This document shows, one piece after another, positions 43,458 to 52,092 of a DNA stretch of 58,649 nt; the first letter of the stretch is position 1; each line of letters opens with the position of its first letter. The notes beneath the pieces were generated by a model that saw only the letters and a list, made by a program, of their open reading frames with translations, was not told the DNA's origin and ran no database searches. The position numbers and the translations under genes were made by a program. Origin of the DNA: Treponema sp. (lineage in GTDB: Bacteria; Spirochaetota; Spirochaetia; Treponematales; Treponemataceae); the NCBI GenBank assembly GCA_017470605.1, contig JAFUYH010000037.1, forward strand, positions 1 through 58,649, given 5' to 3'.

Positions 43458-44738
43458 TTATATCAGTTTCACGCAACCGTAAGGAGTGTCGCTGAATTTC
43501 TTAAAATCTTCTATTATTTTAGCCGATTTTTGCGAAACTTGTGATAAGCGAACTCCCTTCGTCGTGCAATCTGTTGGGGTGCCAGTGCCCCCCGCGGTGC
43601 AGAGTGTGTCCCTCGCGGTGATGACCGTGCCCCCTGCGGTGATTGAGCCTGTCGAAATCACCAGCGGATTGATAAACCTCTGCTTTACCTTCAGATTTAC
43701 GCAAAAATATTCATCTTCATCTTTTGCCGCATCTGTGTGTTCAATACATGTCATCTGGCGGAAGGTTTGGTAGAGGCGGCAAAGTTTGATTTTCTCGTCT
43801 CGCGACGTCACACCCCCCTGCGCCTCGCAAAATCCCTCCAGCTTTTCAATCACCTGGCTTTCACTCAGAGTCATAAAATCATCTTCCGAAAGCACTCCAA
43901 GTCTTTCTGCAAGATTCATAATTTCGCCCAGCATCTGAAGGGTAAGTTTATCTTCATTCAGCTGCAGAATGTGCCCAATCATGCAAAATTTTTCACAGTA
44001 AAGTTCGGCAGTTTCCACAGTCTTAAAGCCCAGTTCTTCTACTCCGTCTTCAGCTCTAAGCACTTCCAAATCACTGTAGACCGTCTGTATTTCTTCCATA
44101 GTCCAGCAGTCGTTCAAAGCCATTCCAGAAGGAAACATATATTCCAGACGGTCGGCACTAAGCTGGGGAATCTCGTTGTCGGCGATAGGGTAGATGTGGT
44201 AATCTTCAACTTGCTCTGCTGTAAGGCCGTCTTCTGCAAGCAAGTTCATCAGTTCAGCGTCCTTCCTTATCATCCGGGCAGTTGGTGCTTCGGTAGCAGT
44301 CTGGGTAAGGGCATCTCCCTTTCTAAAATCTGAAACATGAGAAAAAACAGGTGTAGAAATATCGTGCAGTAGGCCTGCAATTGTCTGCGCCCTGTCGTGG
44401 GTAAAATGCCAGATTATCAGGGCCACTCCCTTACTGTGATCCAGGCGCGAATAGTAAAATCGGTTGCAAAAAAGCTTTGTCCAGTCTGAACCGCACAAAA
44501 GCCCGATTCCGCTAAGACGCTGCATTATGGGAAGAGCGATGTATTTGTCTATAAAAGCCGGATAATCATCCTGAGAACACAAAATATTGTGATATCTGCT
44601 GATTATTTTTTCACGGTCGCCACTTGCAGGAACAACTTCACCCCCAACGCTCGCCCCACGCGAAGAGCTAGTCTCCAGTGAAGAACCCGAGCCCTGTACA
44701 TTCAAAGCCGCCCAGTCATATTTTTCAAAAAAGTTCAT
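43458..44738 (-). CDS. HD-domain phosphohydrolase with in-frame repeat insert
   Basis: 426 residues, cytoplasmic. HD superfamily metal site: H101 in RLDHSKGV, H125-D126 in AGLLHDISTPVFSH and H134. Members hydrolyse nucleotides or phosphodiesters; this resembles HD proteins related to dGTPase-like enzymes, but the substrate is unknown. Two low-complexity regions stand out: residues ~15-42 (Ser/Gly-rich) and ~360-387, where three 21-bp tandem repeats and a family A palindrome encode SITAGGTV / ITARDTL / CTAGGTG. The gene lies 5 bp downstream of mscS. Confidence 0.82.
   Translation of the reverse strand: MNFFEKYDWAALNVQGSGSSLETSSSRGASVGGEVVPASGDREKIISRYHNILCSQDDYPAFIDKYIALPIMQRLSGIGLLCGSDWTKLFCNRFYYSRLDHSKGVALIIWHFTHDRAQTIAGLLHDISTPVFSHVSDFRKGDALTQTATEAPTARMIRKDAELMNLLAEDGLTAEQVEDYHIYPIADNEIPQLSADRLEYMFPSGMALNDCWTMEEIQTVYSDLEVLRAEDGVEELGFKTVETAELYCEKFCMIGHILQLNEDKLTLQMLGEIMNLAERLGVLSEDDFMTLSESQVIEKLEGFCEAQGGVTSRDEKIKLCRLYQTFRQMTCIEHTDAAKDEDEYFCVNLKVKQRFINPLVISTGSITAGGTVITARDTLCTAGGTGTPTDCTTKGVRLSQVSQKSAKIIEDFKKFSDTPYGCVKLI
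43579..43662. repeat. 21-bp tandem repeats plus diverged palindrome inside a gene
   Basis: Three imperfect units containing GCGGTG (at about 43584, 43605 and 43626-43640) are followed by the palindrome GGTGATTGAG...CGAAATCACC (43638-43662). All are in frame in the HD hydrolase gene on the minus strand. Confidence 0.65.
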
Positions 44739-44743
44739 TTCGG

Positions 44744-45655
44744 TTACTCCTGCGCATCTGGCACACTCTGCTCGGCTACAACACTTTCTTCTTTAATCTT
44801 AACATCCAGCTGATTAAATGGAATTGTAATTCCAGCGTCGTCCAGAACCTGCTTAATGGCGATGTACAGGTCATTTTTAGTCTGCAGGAAATCTGCCGGC
44901 TTGAACCAGGCGGCCACAGTCATGTTAATTCCGCTGGCTGCAAAGCCGTCAAACCAGACAGCGGGCGCCGGGTCAGAAACAACAGTCGGGCAGAGGGCAG
45001 GAGCTTTTTTCAAGGCTTCAAGCGCAGTCTTCATGTCTGTTGAATAATCAACCGAAACATTAATCGTCATTCTTCTAGTCTGATGAAAGTTTATGTTCGT
45101 AAAATTTGAGTTGATGATTGTAGAGTTTGGAATGCGCACCATCTGGTTGTCATAAGTATGAATGTGAATTGAAAGCAGGTTGATTTCATCTACTACGCCG
45201 GTCACGCCGTCTACGGTAACGGCATCTCCAATTTTAATAGAACCTTCGGTCAGAACAAAAAGTCCGCTAATCAGATTGCTTACAGAAGTCTGGGCTGCAA
45301 AACCGATTGCAACTCCCGCAATTCCCGCCGCACCAAGCAGGGCAGAAAGTTTTATGCCAAGCAGGCTGAGCACTTCAAGCACTACAAGAATATAAAAAAT
45401 GTATTTTACAAAATGACTGAGCATCTGCTGTTTATGGCTGTTCATTTTTGCAGATGAAGATTTTTTGATTGTCCTCAGGATGATTCTGTAAACTATCCAC
45501 ATTACAAGAAGCACCAGAATGCCGCCTAAAAGCTTAAAGAGATTAGACCATGTTACAAGTCCTTTTACCCAGTTCATAAATAAAGAAGTTTTAGAGATGA
45601 TTTCTTCGCTTGCGCTCTGTACTGCTTCTGCTGCGGTTGTAGTTGTTTCTTCCAT
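44744..45655 (-). CDS. MscS-family mechanosensitive channel
   Basis: 303 residues from the ATG at 45655, which has AGGAGA upstream. Three transmembrane helices (about 40-62, 80-100, 105-130). The pore helix has the small-residue pattern LLGAAGIAGVAIGFAAQTSVSN, followed by the beta domain (VDGVTGVVDEINLLSIHIHTYDNQMVRIPNS), diagnostic of MscS. It should open on membrane tension during hypo-osmotic shock. It precedes the HD hydrolase by 5 bp on the same strand. Confidence 0.93.
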   Translation of the reverse strand: MEETTTTAAEAVQSASEEIISKTSLFMNWVKGLVTWSNLFKLLGGILVLLVMWIVYRIILRTIKKSSSAKMNSHKQQMLSHFVKYIFYILVVLEVLSLLGIKLSALLGAAGIAGVAIGFAAQTSVSNLISGLFVLTEGSIKIGDAVTVDGVTGVVDEINLLSIHIHTYDNQMVRIPNSTIINSNFTNINFHQTRRMTINVSVDYSTDMKTALEALKKAPALCPTVVSDPAPAVWFDGFAASGINMTVAAWFKPADFLQTKNDLYIAIKQVLDDAGITIPFNQLDVKIKEESVVAEQSVPDAQE

Positions 45656-45701
45656 AATATTTTCTCCTGTATTAGAGGCCGGCAATTTTCTTCACCTTAT
45701 T

Positions 45702-46334
45702 CTAATCATTATGCTTACAAATATCATTAATTATACATTCTTCGCACTTTGGATTCCGTGCCGTGCAGACGTAGCGGCCGTGAAGCAAAATCCAGTGATG
45801 GGCATCGTGCAGAAATTGCGGGGGAATTCGCTCCAAAAGCGAAGCTTCCACTGTTTCGGGAGTATTACCTTCTGCCAGTCCAATCTTTGGCGAAACTCTC
45901 AAAAGGTGAGTATCCACCGGCATTGTCGGCTGCTTAAAAATCACATTCAAAACTACATTTGCAGTTTTTCGCCCAACTCCCGGCAGCGTCATAAGCTCTT
46001 CCCTGGTGCCCGGAACCTGTCCTGAAAAATTATCCAGAAGTTTGCGGCAAAGCCCCATAACATGTGATGCCTTGCTTTTATAAAGTCCGATAGATTTAAT
46101 ATAAGGAATTAAACCTTCTTCTCCCAGAGCAAGCATTTTTTCTGGCGTGTCTGCCACCTTAAAAAGAGGGGCGGTTGCCTTGTTTACGCTTTTGTCTGTT
46201 GCCTGAGCACTCAGCACTACCGCCACCAGAAGCGTAAAAGGATTCACATATTCCAGCTCGGAAGCCGGAGCCGGATTTGCTTTCTGCCAGCGGGAGAAGA
46301 CTTCGTGCATTTCGTTTTTGGAAAGAAGTTTCAT
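45702..46334 (-). CDS. nth: endonuclease III
   Basis: 210 residues from the ATG at 46334. Base-excision DNA glycosylase/AP lyase for oxidised pyrimidines. Helix-hairpin-helix LPGVGRKTANVVL carries the catalytic lysine, and the aspartate is in VDTHLLR. The C-terminal cysteines CTARNPKCEECIINDIC form the C-x6-C-x2-C-x5-C iron-sulfur site. An in-frame upstream start (46376) would append residues encoded by a palindromic repeat and is rejected. Confidence 0.95.
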   Translation of the reverse strand: MKLLSKNEMHEVFSRWQKANPAPASELEYVNPFTLLVAVVLSAQATDKSVNKATAPLFKVADTPEKMLALGEEGLIPYIKSIGLYKSKASHVMGLCRKLLDNFSGQVPGTREELMTLPGVGRKTANVVLNVIFKQPTMPVDTHLLRVSPKIGLAEGNTPETVEASLLERIPPQFLHDAHHWILLHGRYVCTARNPKCEECIINDICKHND

Positions 46335-46348
46335 AATTAAAAAATGAG

Positions 46349-46486
46349 ATTGCCCGGTCAAGCCGGGCAATGACACCTAGTGTCATGTTCCTGTAATGCC
46401 CCTGTTGTCATGTTCGTGTAATGACAGCTAGTGTCATGTTCGTGCAATGACCCCCAGAGTCATGTTCGGGCTTGACCCGGACATCT
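46349..46486. repeat. array of family B palindromic repeats
   Basis: The non-coding 164 bp between nth and metK is filled by repeats. A hairpin GATTGCCCGG/CCGGGCAAT (46348-46371) is followed by four units starting TGTCATGTT(C) at about 46381, 46406, 46432 and 46458, with a period of about 26 bp. Each is itself palindromic (TGTCAT...ATGACA). The array ends in GGGCTTGACCCGGAC. Confidence 0.75.
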
Positions 46487-46498
46487 TGACCTGGGCAT

Positions 46499-47713
46499 CT
46501 ATTTTACGGCAGCCTTAAGCTCTTCTACCTTGTCTGTTTTTTCCCAAGGGAAGCCTTCGCGGCCAAAGTGTCCGTAGCTTGCAGTTTTGCGGTAAATAGG
46601 CTGCTTTAAGTTCAGAGTCTTTGAAATTCCTGCAGGTGTACAGTCAAAAACCTTCTTTACAGCCTCTTCAATCTTGCTTACGGCAACTTTTTCTGTACCG
46701 AAAGTATCAATCATAATAGAAACTGGGAATGGAACTCCAATTGCATAAGCAAGTTCAACTTCGGCGCGGTCTGCCAGTTCTGCTGCAACAATGTTCTTTG
46801 CAATGTAGCGGGCCATGTAAGCAGCCGAACGGTCTACCTTAGAAGGGTCCTTTCCGCTGAAAGCACCACCACCATGGCGACCCATTCCGCCATAAGTATC
46901 TACAATAATTTTGCGTCCGGTAAGACCAGCATCTCCGTCCGGGCCGCCTGTTACAAAGCGTCCTGTTGGGTTAATGTAGAACTTAGTGTTTTCATCAAGC
47001 AGACCAGTTGGTTCAAGAACAGGCTTGATAATCTCTTCTTTGATTGTCTTTTCAAGTTCTTCGCGGCTAACTTTGTCGTCATGCTGATGAGAAACAACAA
47101 TTGCATCAATGCGCAAAGGCTTGTGGTTTTCATCATATTCAATTGTCACCTGACTTTTTGCATCAGGACGCAGCCATTTGATTTTTCCGCTGTGGCGCAG
47201 TTCATGGGCGCGCAAAAGAATCTGATGAGAATAATAAACAGGAGCCGGCATAAGGCTTGGAGTTTCATTGCAGGCAAAACCGAACATCATTCCCTGGTCT
47301 CCTGCACCCTGCTGACCTTCGTATTCAGCCAGACCGCTTCCAACTACTCCCTGATTAATATCAGCCGACTGAGCGTGAAGGCGGTTTTCAAAAATACAGT
47401 GTGCACCGTCAAGACCAACTTCCGGCGAGTTATAGCCAATATCAAGGGCAACTCCGCGTGCAATTTTTTCAACCTGCTTGTTAAAGGCATCCAGGTCTAC
47501 ATTTTTATCCTGAAAACCGATTTCGCCACCAACAAGAATAAAGTTTGTTGTAGAAAAAGTTTCGCAGGCAACGTGCGCGTTTGGATCAAGTGTAAGACAG
47601 TAGTCAAGAATTGCGTCAGAAATCTGGTCGCAAAGTTTATCAGGATGGCCTTCGCCAACTGATTCAGAAGTAAAAAGATATTTTTTTGATTTGTTTGTTA
47701 AGATAGCACTCAT
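46499..47713 (-). CDS. metK: S-adenosylmethionine synthetase
   Basis: 404 residues from the ATG at 47713, preceded by GAGGAGG six bases upstream; further upstream in-frame starts are rejected. Makes AdoMet from methionine and ATP. Motifs: GEGHPDK (N-terminal ATP site), [10 protein letters not shown] (the adenine-side loop) and [19 protein letters not shown] (P-loop-like). Length is slightly longer than in E. coli, mainly in the central domain. Links to the MetH-activation-type protein at 37700-38392. Confidence 0.95.
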   Translation of the reverse strand: MSAILTNKSKKYLFTSESVGEGHPDKLCDQISDAILDYCLTLDPNAHVACETFSTTNFILVGGEIGFQDKNVDLDAFNKQVEKIARGVALDIGYNSPEVGLDGAHCIFENRLHAQSADINQGVVGSGLAEYEGQQGAGDQGMMFGFACNETPSLMPAPVYYSHQILLRAHELRHSGKIKWLRPDAKSQVTIEYDENHKPLRIDAIVVSHQHDDKVSREELEKTIKEEIIKPVLEPTGLLDENTKFYINPTGRFVTGGPDGDAGLTGRKIIVDTYGGMGRHGGGAFSGKDPSKVDRSAAYMARYIAKNIVAAELADRAEVELAYAIGVPFPVSIMIDTFGTEKVAVSKIEEAVKKVFDCTPAGISKTLNLKQPIYRKTASYGHFGREGFPWEKTDKVEELKAAVK

Positions 47714-47918
47714 ATTGAGCCTCCTCTTTAGCATGATTTTTCCTTTCATACGAAAGGAAATCCGCCCTGCAATTTGGATAAATCGACGGAACTTAAGAAA
47801 AACCCCCTATAAAAGAGACTATCATAGAGAATATTCTCTTCTAATATATTGCATAAAAATTAAAAATTCAATATTTTAATATTATATAATTATATAATCG
47901 GTCAGTTGGAGAATCAGA
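47714..47918. promoter_or_regulatory. divergent intergenic region with metK leader hairpin
   Basis: On the metK side (minus strand) a 9-bp hairpin, TTTCCTTTC-gtat-GAAAGGAAA, lies about 20 nt before the ribosome-binding site. A perfect 14-bp palindrome AGAGAATATTCTCT is at 47826-47839. Toward 47919 the DNA is almost pure AT (47860-47900), likely promoter sequence. I do not recognise a SAM riboswitch. Confidence 0.4.
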
Positions 47919-48230
47919 ATGTCTTTAAAAAAATCATTTACAAAAGACGGCATTTGCAAAGTTACTTTTACGGTTTCTGCAGAAGCAGCACAGGGAGCAA
48001 AAACAATAAATCTTGCAGGTGACTTCAACAGCTGGAGCAGTACAGATACGCCTTTAGAAAAAAAATCTGATGGTTCTTTCTCTGTTTCAATATCTCTTCC
48101 GGTTGATAAGGAATTCCAGTTCCGCTATCTTTTTGATGGCTGCCGCTGGGAAAATGATTGGAAGGCAGATAAATACATTCCGGCACCATTCAGTAATGCA
48201 GATAATTCTGTAGTAGTTACTTCAAAATAA
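47919..48230 (+). CDS. stand-alone CBM48/glycogen-binding-like protein
   Basis: 103 residues consisting of one early-set Ig-like module as found in AMPK-beta and isoamylases. Hallmarks are INLAGDFNSWSS near residue 31, FQFRYLFDG and the aromatic WENDWKADKY. The domain binds alpha-glucans such as glycogen. No catalytic domain is attached, and no signal peptide is present, so it should be cytoplasmic. It has its own AT-rich promoter region and a GGAGA ribosome-binding site. Confidence 0.85.
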   Translation: MSLKKSFTKDGICKVTFTVSAEAAQGAKTINLAGDFNSWSSTDTPLEKKSDGSFSVSISLPVDKEFQFRYLFDGCRWENDWKADKYIPAPFSNADNSVVVTSK

Positions 48231-48293
48231 GCATGATGATTAAGGCGGTTTTTTACTCCAAATGCTTTAACTGCCGCCTGTCATGCACCAAAT

Positions 48294-48959
48294 TTACTTA
48301 TCGCAAATCTTAAAATCTTTTAATCCCGATATTTTTTCTTTAAAATCTTCTACAAGCTGAACATTGTTCATTTTATCTGGAGTTTTTACGGTATAGGACA
48401 GTTCTGCCGTATTTTCTTCTGTGTGATACTTTATTGTCATGTCATGAATAATCATGCCATGAAATTTCATAATGTCCTGAATTTCTTCCGGGTGCAAACT
48501 GTCCCAGTTCAGGGTAAGCATTACGGTTTTTGTTTTAGAAGCGGGGAACATCTTTTTTTCCAGTTTATCCATCGTAAACAGAATAACCATTGTGATTATG
48601 AAGGTAATTGCTGCGGGAATAAAGAAACCCGCTCCACAGGCCATTCCTATTGCAGATATTGTAAAGATGATTGCTGCGGTCGTAAGCCCCCTGATATTTA
48701 ACCCCTGTTTTAAGATTGCTCCTCCGCCCAGAAATCCTATGCCTGTTATTACTCCGGCTGCAATTCGGGTAGGGTCGCCTTTCACAATCGGGGCAGCAGC
48801 CATTTCTATTGAAAGCATGGAAAGAAGGCAGCTGGAAATACCCATCAAAACAAGAGTTCTGATTCCTACAGTATGCTGGTGAGATTTTCTTTCCAGTCCC
48901 AAAATAAAACTGAAAAAAAGGATTAGTGCAAAACGGATTATACAGTCTTTATAGTTCAT
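48294..48959 (-). CDS. MgtC/SapB-family membrane protein
   Basis: 221 residues. Four to five N-terminal transmembrane helices with the family signatures LGLERKSHQHTVGIRTLVLMG, DPTRIAAGVITGIGFLGGGAIL and GLTTAAIIFTISAIGMACGAGF. A soluble C-terminal domain of about 75 residues follows (ACT-like by strand pattern, tentative). MgtC proteins are linked to growth in low magnesium and to acid/host survival; they are not themselves proven magnesium transporters. Convergent with the CBM48 gene. Confidence 0.92.
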   Translation of the reverse strand: MNYKDCIIRFALILFFSFILGLERKSHQHTVGIRTLVLMGISSCLLSMLSIEMAAAPIVKGDPTRIAAGVITGIGFLGGGAILKQGLNIRGLTTAAIIFTISAIGMACGAGFFIPAAITFIITMVILFTMDKLEKKMFPASKTKTVMLTLNWDSLHPEEIQDIMKFHGMIIHDMTIKYHTEENTAELSYTVKTPDKMNNVQLVEDFKEKISGLKDFKICDK

Positions 48960-49010
48960 AATTCCTCCTGTCTTAATCTGCAGAAAGCTGTTGCAGAAAA
49001 CTGTCCTGTC

Positions 49011-49739
49011 CTAGCGTGAAAACAGTCCAAAGCCTGTCTGAATCTTTGAACCAGCCTTGTTCCATGTGGAGGCCTGTTTTACGGTTTGCGGATTTTTCTG
49101 ATTAGAAATACTTTCCATTGCCTCTGTAAGCCATCTTGCCAGAGAAGATTCTGATTTATACAGTTCATTTGTCTGGCTGCAGCGGGCCAGAATAACAGAA
49201 AGATAGTTGCGTTCTGAAACATTTGTAGAAAAACTTTCTGCAAGAGAAATAAATGCCGCCTGTGCTGCACTGACAACTGTACTTGCAGGCACTCCTCCTG
49301 GTGTTTTTGCAGAAAGCATTTCATGTTTTGAAGGGTATTCCCTAAGAAGAAATGAGACAAGGGTTTTCTCTCTGGTCTGTTCAAGTCCTTTTAAAAGTTC
49401 ACCACAAGCATACATATATGGATATACCATTGCATCAATAGCGGCTGCAATTTCATCCGTCCGTTCTGAATCAAACTTTGTAGTGAAATAGTTTGTATCA
49501 AAATAAAAAATTACTTCGTTTATTTTCTGCAGTTTTGTTTCTGCTTTTACAAGAAATGAATAAGCAGAAACGGCAGAGCCCTTATTCCATGTAGAACCAA
49601 ACAGTTCCTGTGATTCAAAATTTACAGCATCTGCCTCTGTTTTTGTGCAGGTAAAAATCTTTCTGCCGGTACCCGCAACTGCCTTTGCAAAATCAAGGCC
49701 GTCCGGCAAATCTTTTCCAATAACCAATGTGTTAGGCAT
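49011..49739 (-). CDS. conserved protein with SDR-like N-terminus
   Basis: 242 residues, no signal peptide. The opening TLVIGKDLPDGLDFAKAVAGTGRKIFTCT and the later spacing of helices resemble a Rossmann-type short-chain dehydrogenase scaffold. However, the GxxxGxG cofactor loop is absent and no Tyr-x3-Lys pair is evident, so enzymatic activity is doubtful. I do not recognise a characterised relative. It is divergent from the SDF symporter gene, sharing a 57-bp promoter region; a minus-strand TATAAT (49747-49752) lies 7 nt before its ATG. Confidence 0.6.
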   Translation of the reverse strand: MPNTLVIGKDLPDGLDFAKAVAGTGRKIFTCTKTEADAVNFESQELFGSTWNKGSAVSAYSFLVKAETKLQKINEVIFYFDTNYFTTKFDSERTDEIAAAIDAMVYPYMYACGELLKGLEQTREKTLVSFLLREYPSKHEMLSAKTPGGVPASTVVSAAQAAFISLAESFSTNVSERNYLSVILARCSQTNELYKSESSLARWLTEAMESISNQKNPQTVKQASTWNKAGSKIQTGFGLFSR

Positions 49740-49749
49740 AAAACAAATT

Positions 49750-49786
49750 ATATCACACTCTGGAATGTCAATCCAGAGTATGATAT
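49750..49786. promoter_or_regulatory. operator-like palindrome in a divergent promoter
   Basis: Arms ATATCACACTCTGGA (49750-49764) and TCCAGAGTATGATAT (49772-49786) pair over 15 bp with one mismatch. They overlap both -10-like boxes (TATAAT minus strand, 49747-49752; TATACT plus strand, 49784-49789). A dimeric regulator could control both genes. Confidence 0.6.
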
Positions 49787-49796
49787 ACTCATCAGC

Positions 49797-51026
49797 ATGA
49801 AAGTATGGATAAAATATCTTATTGGTGTTGCGCTTGGTGTGCTTGCCGCATTCCTTTTACCAACAGATAATGCAGCGTTTTTGAGTTTTATATCTTTTTT
49901 GTCTGAACTGTTTATCAGAATGGGCAGATATATAATTCTTCCTCTTGTTTTCTTTACTGCAATAGTTTCCTTGAATAATCTGAGAAATTCAAAACTTTTA
50001 TGGCGCACTGCCGGTTGGACATTTTCCATCATTATACTGTCATCTTTAATTCTTACTGCAGTAGGCGTTATTTCAATCCTTTTGGTAAAACTTCCACGAA
50101 TTCCTATTACAGTTGATGTTGCTTCTGACGTTTATAAACTCAACGTAAAAGATATGGTTCTTTCACTTTTTCCGGAATCTGCATTTTCTTCAATTCTGGA
50201 AGGCTCTTTTCTTCTTGTTCCTCTTGTTTTTGCTTTTCTTATTGGCTGGGAAAGTGCTTCAGAAGAACTTACTTTTAAGCCTCTTTATACATTTGCAGAT
50301 TCTGCTTCAAAACTCTTCTATGCAATTGCAAATTTCTTTACAGAAATTCTGGCTGTCTGCACTGTAATTATTACCTGCTGTTGGGTCGTAAAATTTCGCG
50401 ATGTAATTTCACCGGGAATTTACACTCCAATGATGCTTATGTTCCTCATTGATTTTGTAATTGTTGTGGGACTTATCTACCCTCTGATTCTTCGTTTTGT
50501 ATGTCATGACCCGCATCCATACCGTGTACTTTACGCTTCTCTTGCTTCTTTGATTTTTTCTTTCTTTACTGCAGATTCAAACATTGCACTTTCTTTGAAC
50601 TACCGTCATGCAAGAGAAAGTCTTGGAATTAGAAGAAGGTGCCGCGGATTTACTTATCCGCTTTTTTCAGTTTTTGCAAGGGGCGGCTCTGCCCTTACAG
50701 CGTCAATTTCATTTATATTGATATGGCGTTCTTATTCCAGCCTCAGTATTCCTTTTACAGATATACTCTGGATTTTTGGACTTTCCTTTGGACTTTCATT
50801 CCTTCTTGGCGGACTTCCAACAGGCGGCTCTTTTATCCTGCTTACTATTCTGTGTGACCGCTATGCAAAAGGTTTTGAAACAAGTTTCCTTTTACTGCAG
50901 CCGGCTTCAATGATTATGTGTTCTTTTGCTGCGCTTTTTGATACTGCTACAGCAGTATTTGGAAGTTATATAGTTTCTGTAAAAACAAAGAGTGTTGAAC
51001 ACCATACTATACAACATTTCATTTAA
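49797..51026 (+). CDS. SDF-family dicarboxylate/amino acid:cation symporter
   Basis: 409 residues, about eight transmembrane helices plus re-entrant loops. Matches the glutamate/aspartate-Na+ symporter family (DAACS): RMGRYIILPLVFFTAIVSL early, the serine-rich FTADSNIALSLNYRHARES hairpin region, and LLGGLPTGGSFILLT with the final substrate helix DTATAVFGSYIV. The usual NMDGT cation motif is not clearly present, so coupling ion and substrate are uncertain. Possible leaderless start 7 nt after TATACT. Confidence 0.82.
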   Translation: MKVWIKYLIGVALGVLAAFLLPTDNAAFLSFISFLSELFIRMGRYIILPLVFFTAIVSLNNLRNSKLLWRTAGWTFSIIILSSLILTAVGVISILLVKLPRIPITVDVASDVYKLNVKDMVLSLFPESAFSSILEGSFLLVPLVFAFLIGWESASEELTFKPLYTFADSASKLFYAIANFFTEILAVCTVIITCCWVVKFRDVISPGIYTPMMLMFLIDFVIVVGLIYPLILRFVCHDPHPYRVLYASLASLIFSFFTADSNIALSLNYRHARESLGIRRRCRGFTYPLFSVFARGGSALTASISFILIWRSYSSLSIPFTDILWIFGLSFGLSFLLGGLPTGGSFILLTILCDRYAKGFETSFLLLQPASMIMCSFAALFDTATAVFGSYIVSVKTKSVEHHTIQHFI

Positions 51027-51110
51027 TTATTATCTTATATGGAAAATCACTTAATGAAATCACTTGTCTTTTTTCTGATTTCAATAGATAATTATTAATG
51101 AGGTTTTGAT

Positions 51111-51998
51111 TTGGGTATTTCCGTAAAAGAAATAGTAACTGGTAGAAAAACGTTTTTTATAACACCAGACACGTCTTTAATTCCAGAAACATATCTTGAA
51201 GATTATTTTGCATTGGGATATGAATGTTATTTTGTAGAAAATGACAAAAGAATAAAAATTTCTAAAAAAGTTGATGTAATTCTCTCTCTCTTTCGTGATG
51301 TTATTATTTTTTTTAATATCGATTATAATATCCCGGATATTGAATGGCCTGTATTTATCAAAAATGTCATAGACAGTTACAGCAACAGAGCTTCTATTGG
51401 TATTTTATATACAAAACGTCAGTCAAAAGAAGAAAGGGCCCGCCTTGAACATAAATATCTGTATGATATGGGAGTTCAGTGCGGATGTATTCAGCTGGAA
51501 TATCAGAAAAAACAGAATTTTGAATTAATTGAAAAAATATTATATGCAAATCAGGCACAGGGGCGTCGTAAAAACATTCGTGCCTTGTGTACAAATGCCT
51601 GTACATTTACTTGCAATCATGGCGGGGCTTCTCATACAGGAATTTTACAGGATATAAGTCTTTCTCACTTTTCAATTATCAGTCCTGATAATAAATTTAA
51701 AGTGCAGCTTTACGAAAAAATACCTGACTTCCATTTTAATATACGCGGTTTTATGTTCCGTTCTGATGCCGTTCTTATTATGGAACGTCCTCTGGAATAT
51801 CAGTCTTTGATGGTTTTTGCATTCGTTAATTCAACCGGGGCAAATGGACTTGACCAGCGAATTAATCAGCTTTTAATTCCGAATATTTATAAACTGATGT
51901 CTGCTAACTGTACTAATCTTTTAAATCAGCTTTATACCAGAATTGAAATGAGTGGTGTAGGTGAACTGGAAGAACTGGACGACGACGAAGTTATCTGA
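51111..51998 (+). CDS. PilZ-like c-di-GMP receptor protein
   Basis: 295 residues, soluble, TTG start with GAGG upstream. The C-terminal half carries the PilZ signature: RRKNIR (152-157, the RxxxR switch) and DISLSHF (181-187), close to the D/NxSxxG consensus with Phe instead of Gly. The N-terminal ~145 residues resemble a response-regulator-like fold by strand spacing (VDVILSLFRDVIIFFNID), unproven. It is a candidate effector for diguanylate cyclases such as 3004-4107, perhaps in motility. A hairpin terminator follows. Confidence 0.75.
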   Translation: MGISVKEIVTGRKTFFITPDTSLIPETYLEDYFALGYECYFVENDKRIKISKKVDVILSLFRDVIIFFNIDYNIPDIEWPVFIKNVIDSYSNRASIGILYTKRQSKEERARLEHKYLYDMGVQCGCIQLEYQKKQNFELIEKILYANQAQGRRKNIRALCTNACTFTCNHGGASHTGILQDISLSHFSIISPDNKFKVQLYEKIPDFHFNIRGFMFRSDAVLIMERPLEYQSLMVFAFVNSTGANGLDQRINQLLIPNIYKLMSANCTNLLNQLYTRIEMSGVGELEELDDDEVI

Positions 51999-52002
51999 TG
52001 TA

Positions 52003-52034
52003 AAAACCGCTGGTAGCTGCCGGCGGTTTTTTAG
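52003..52034 (+). terminator. rho-independent terminator
   Basis: AAAACCGC(t)GG pairs with CC(g)GCGGTTTT across a short loop and is followed by a T-run. It ends the PilZ-like gene. Confidence 0.88.
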
Positions 52035-52092
52035 TTTTAGCATTACTTTTCCTATTCCAAAACTCCCGCTTTTTCACTAAAATTAGCGAACT

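Noticed and set aside
46335..46376. N-terminal extension of endonuclease III from 46376
   Set aside because: It is encoded by a family B palindrome; the ATG at 46334 gives the normal protein length.
46381..46480. Short regularly spaced repeats resembling a CRISPR array
   Set aside because: The repeat period (~26 bp) leaves no unique spacers, units are degenerate and palindromic, and no cas gene is nearby.
47714..47900. A SAM riboswitch ahead of metK
   Set aside because: Only a simple 9-bp hairpin is present; none of the conserved cores of SAM-I, SAM-II or SMK elements can be recognised.
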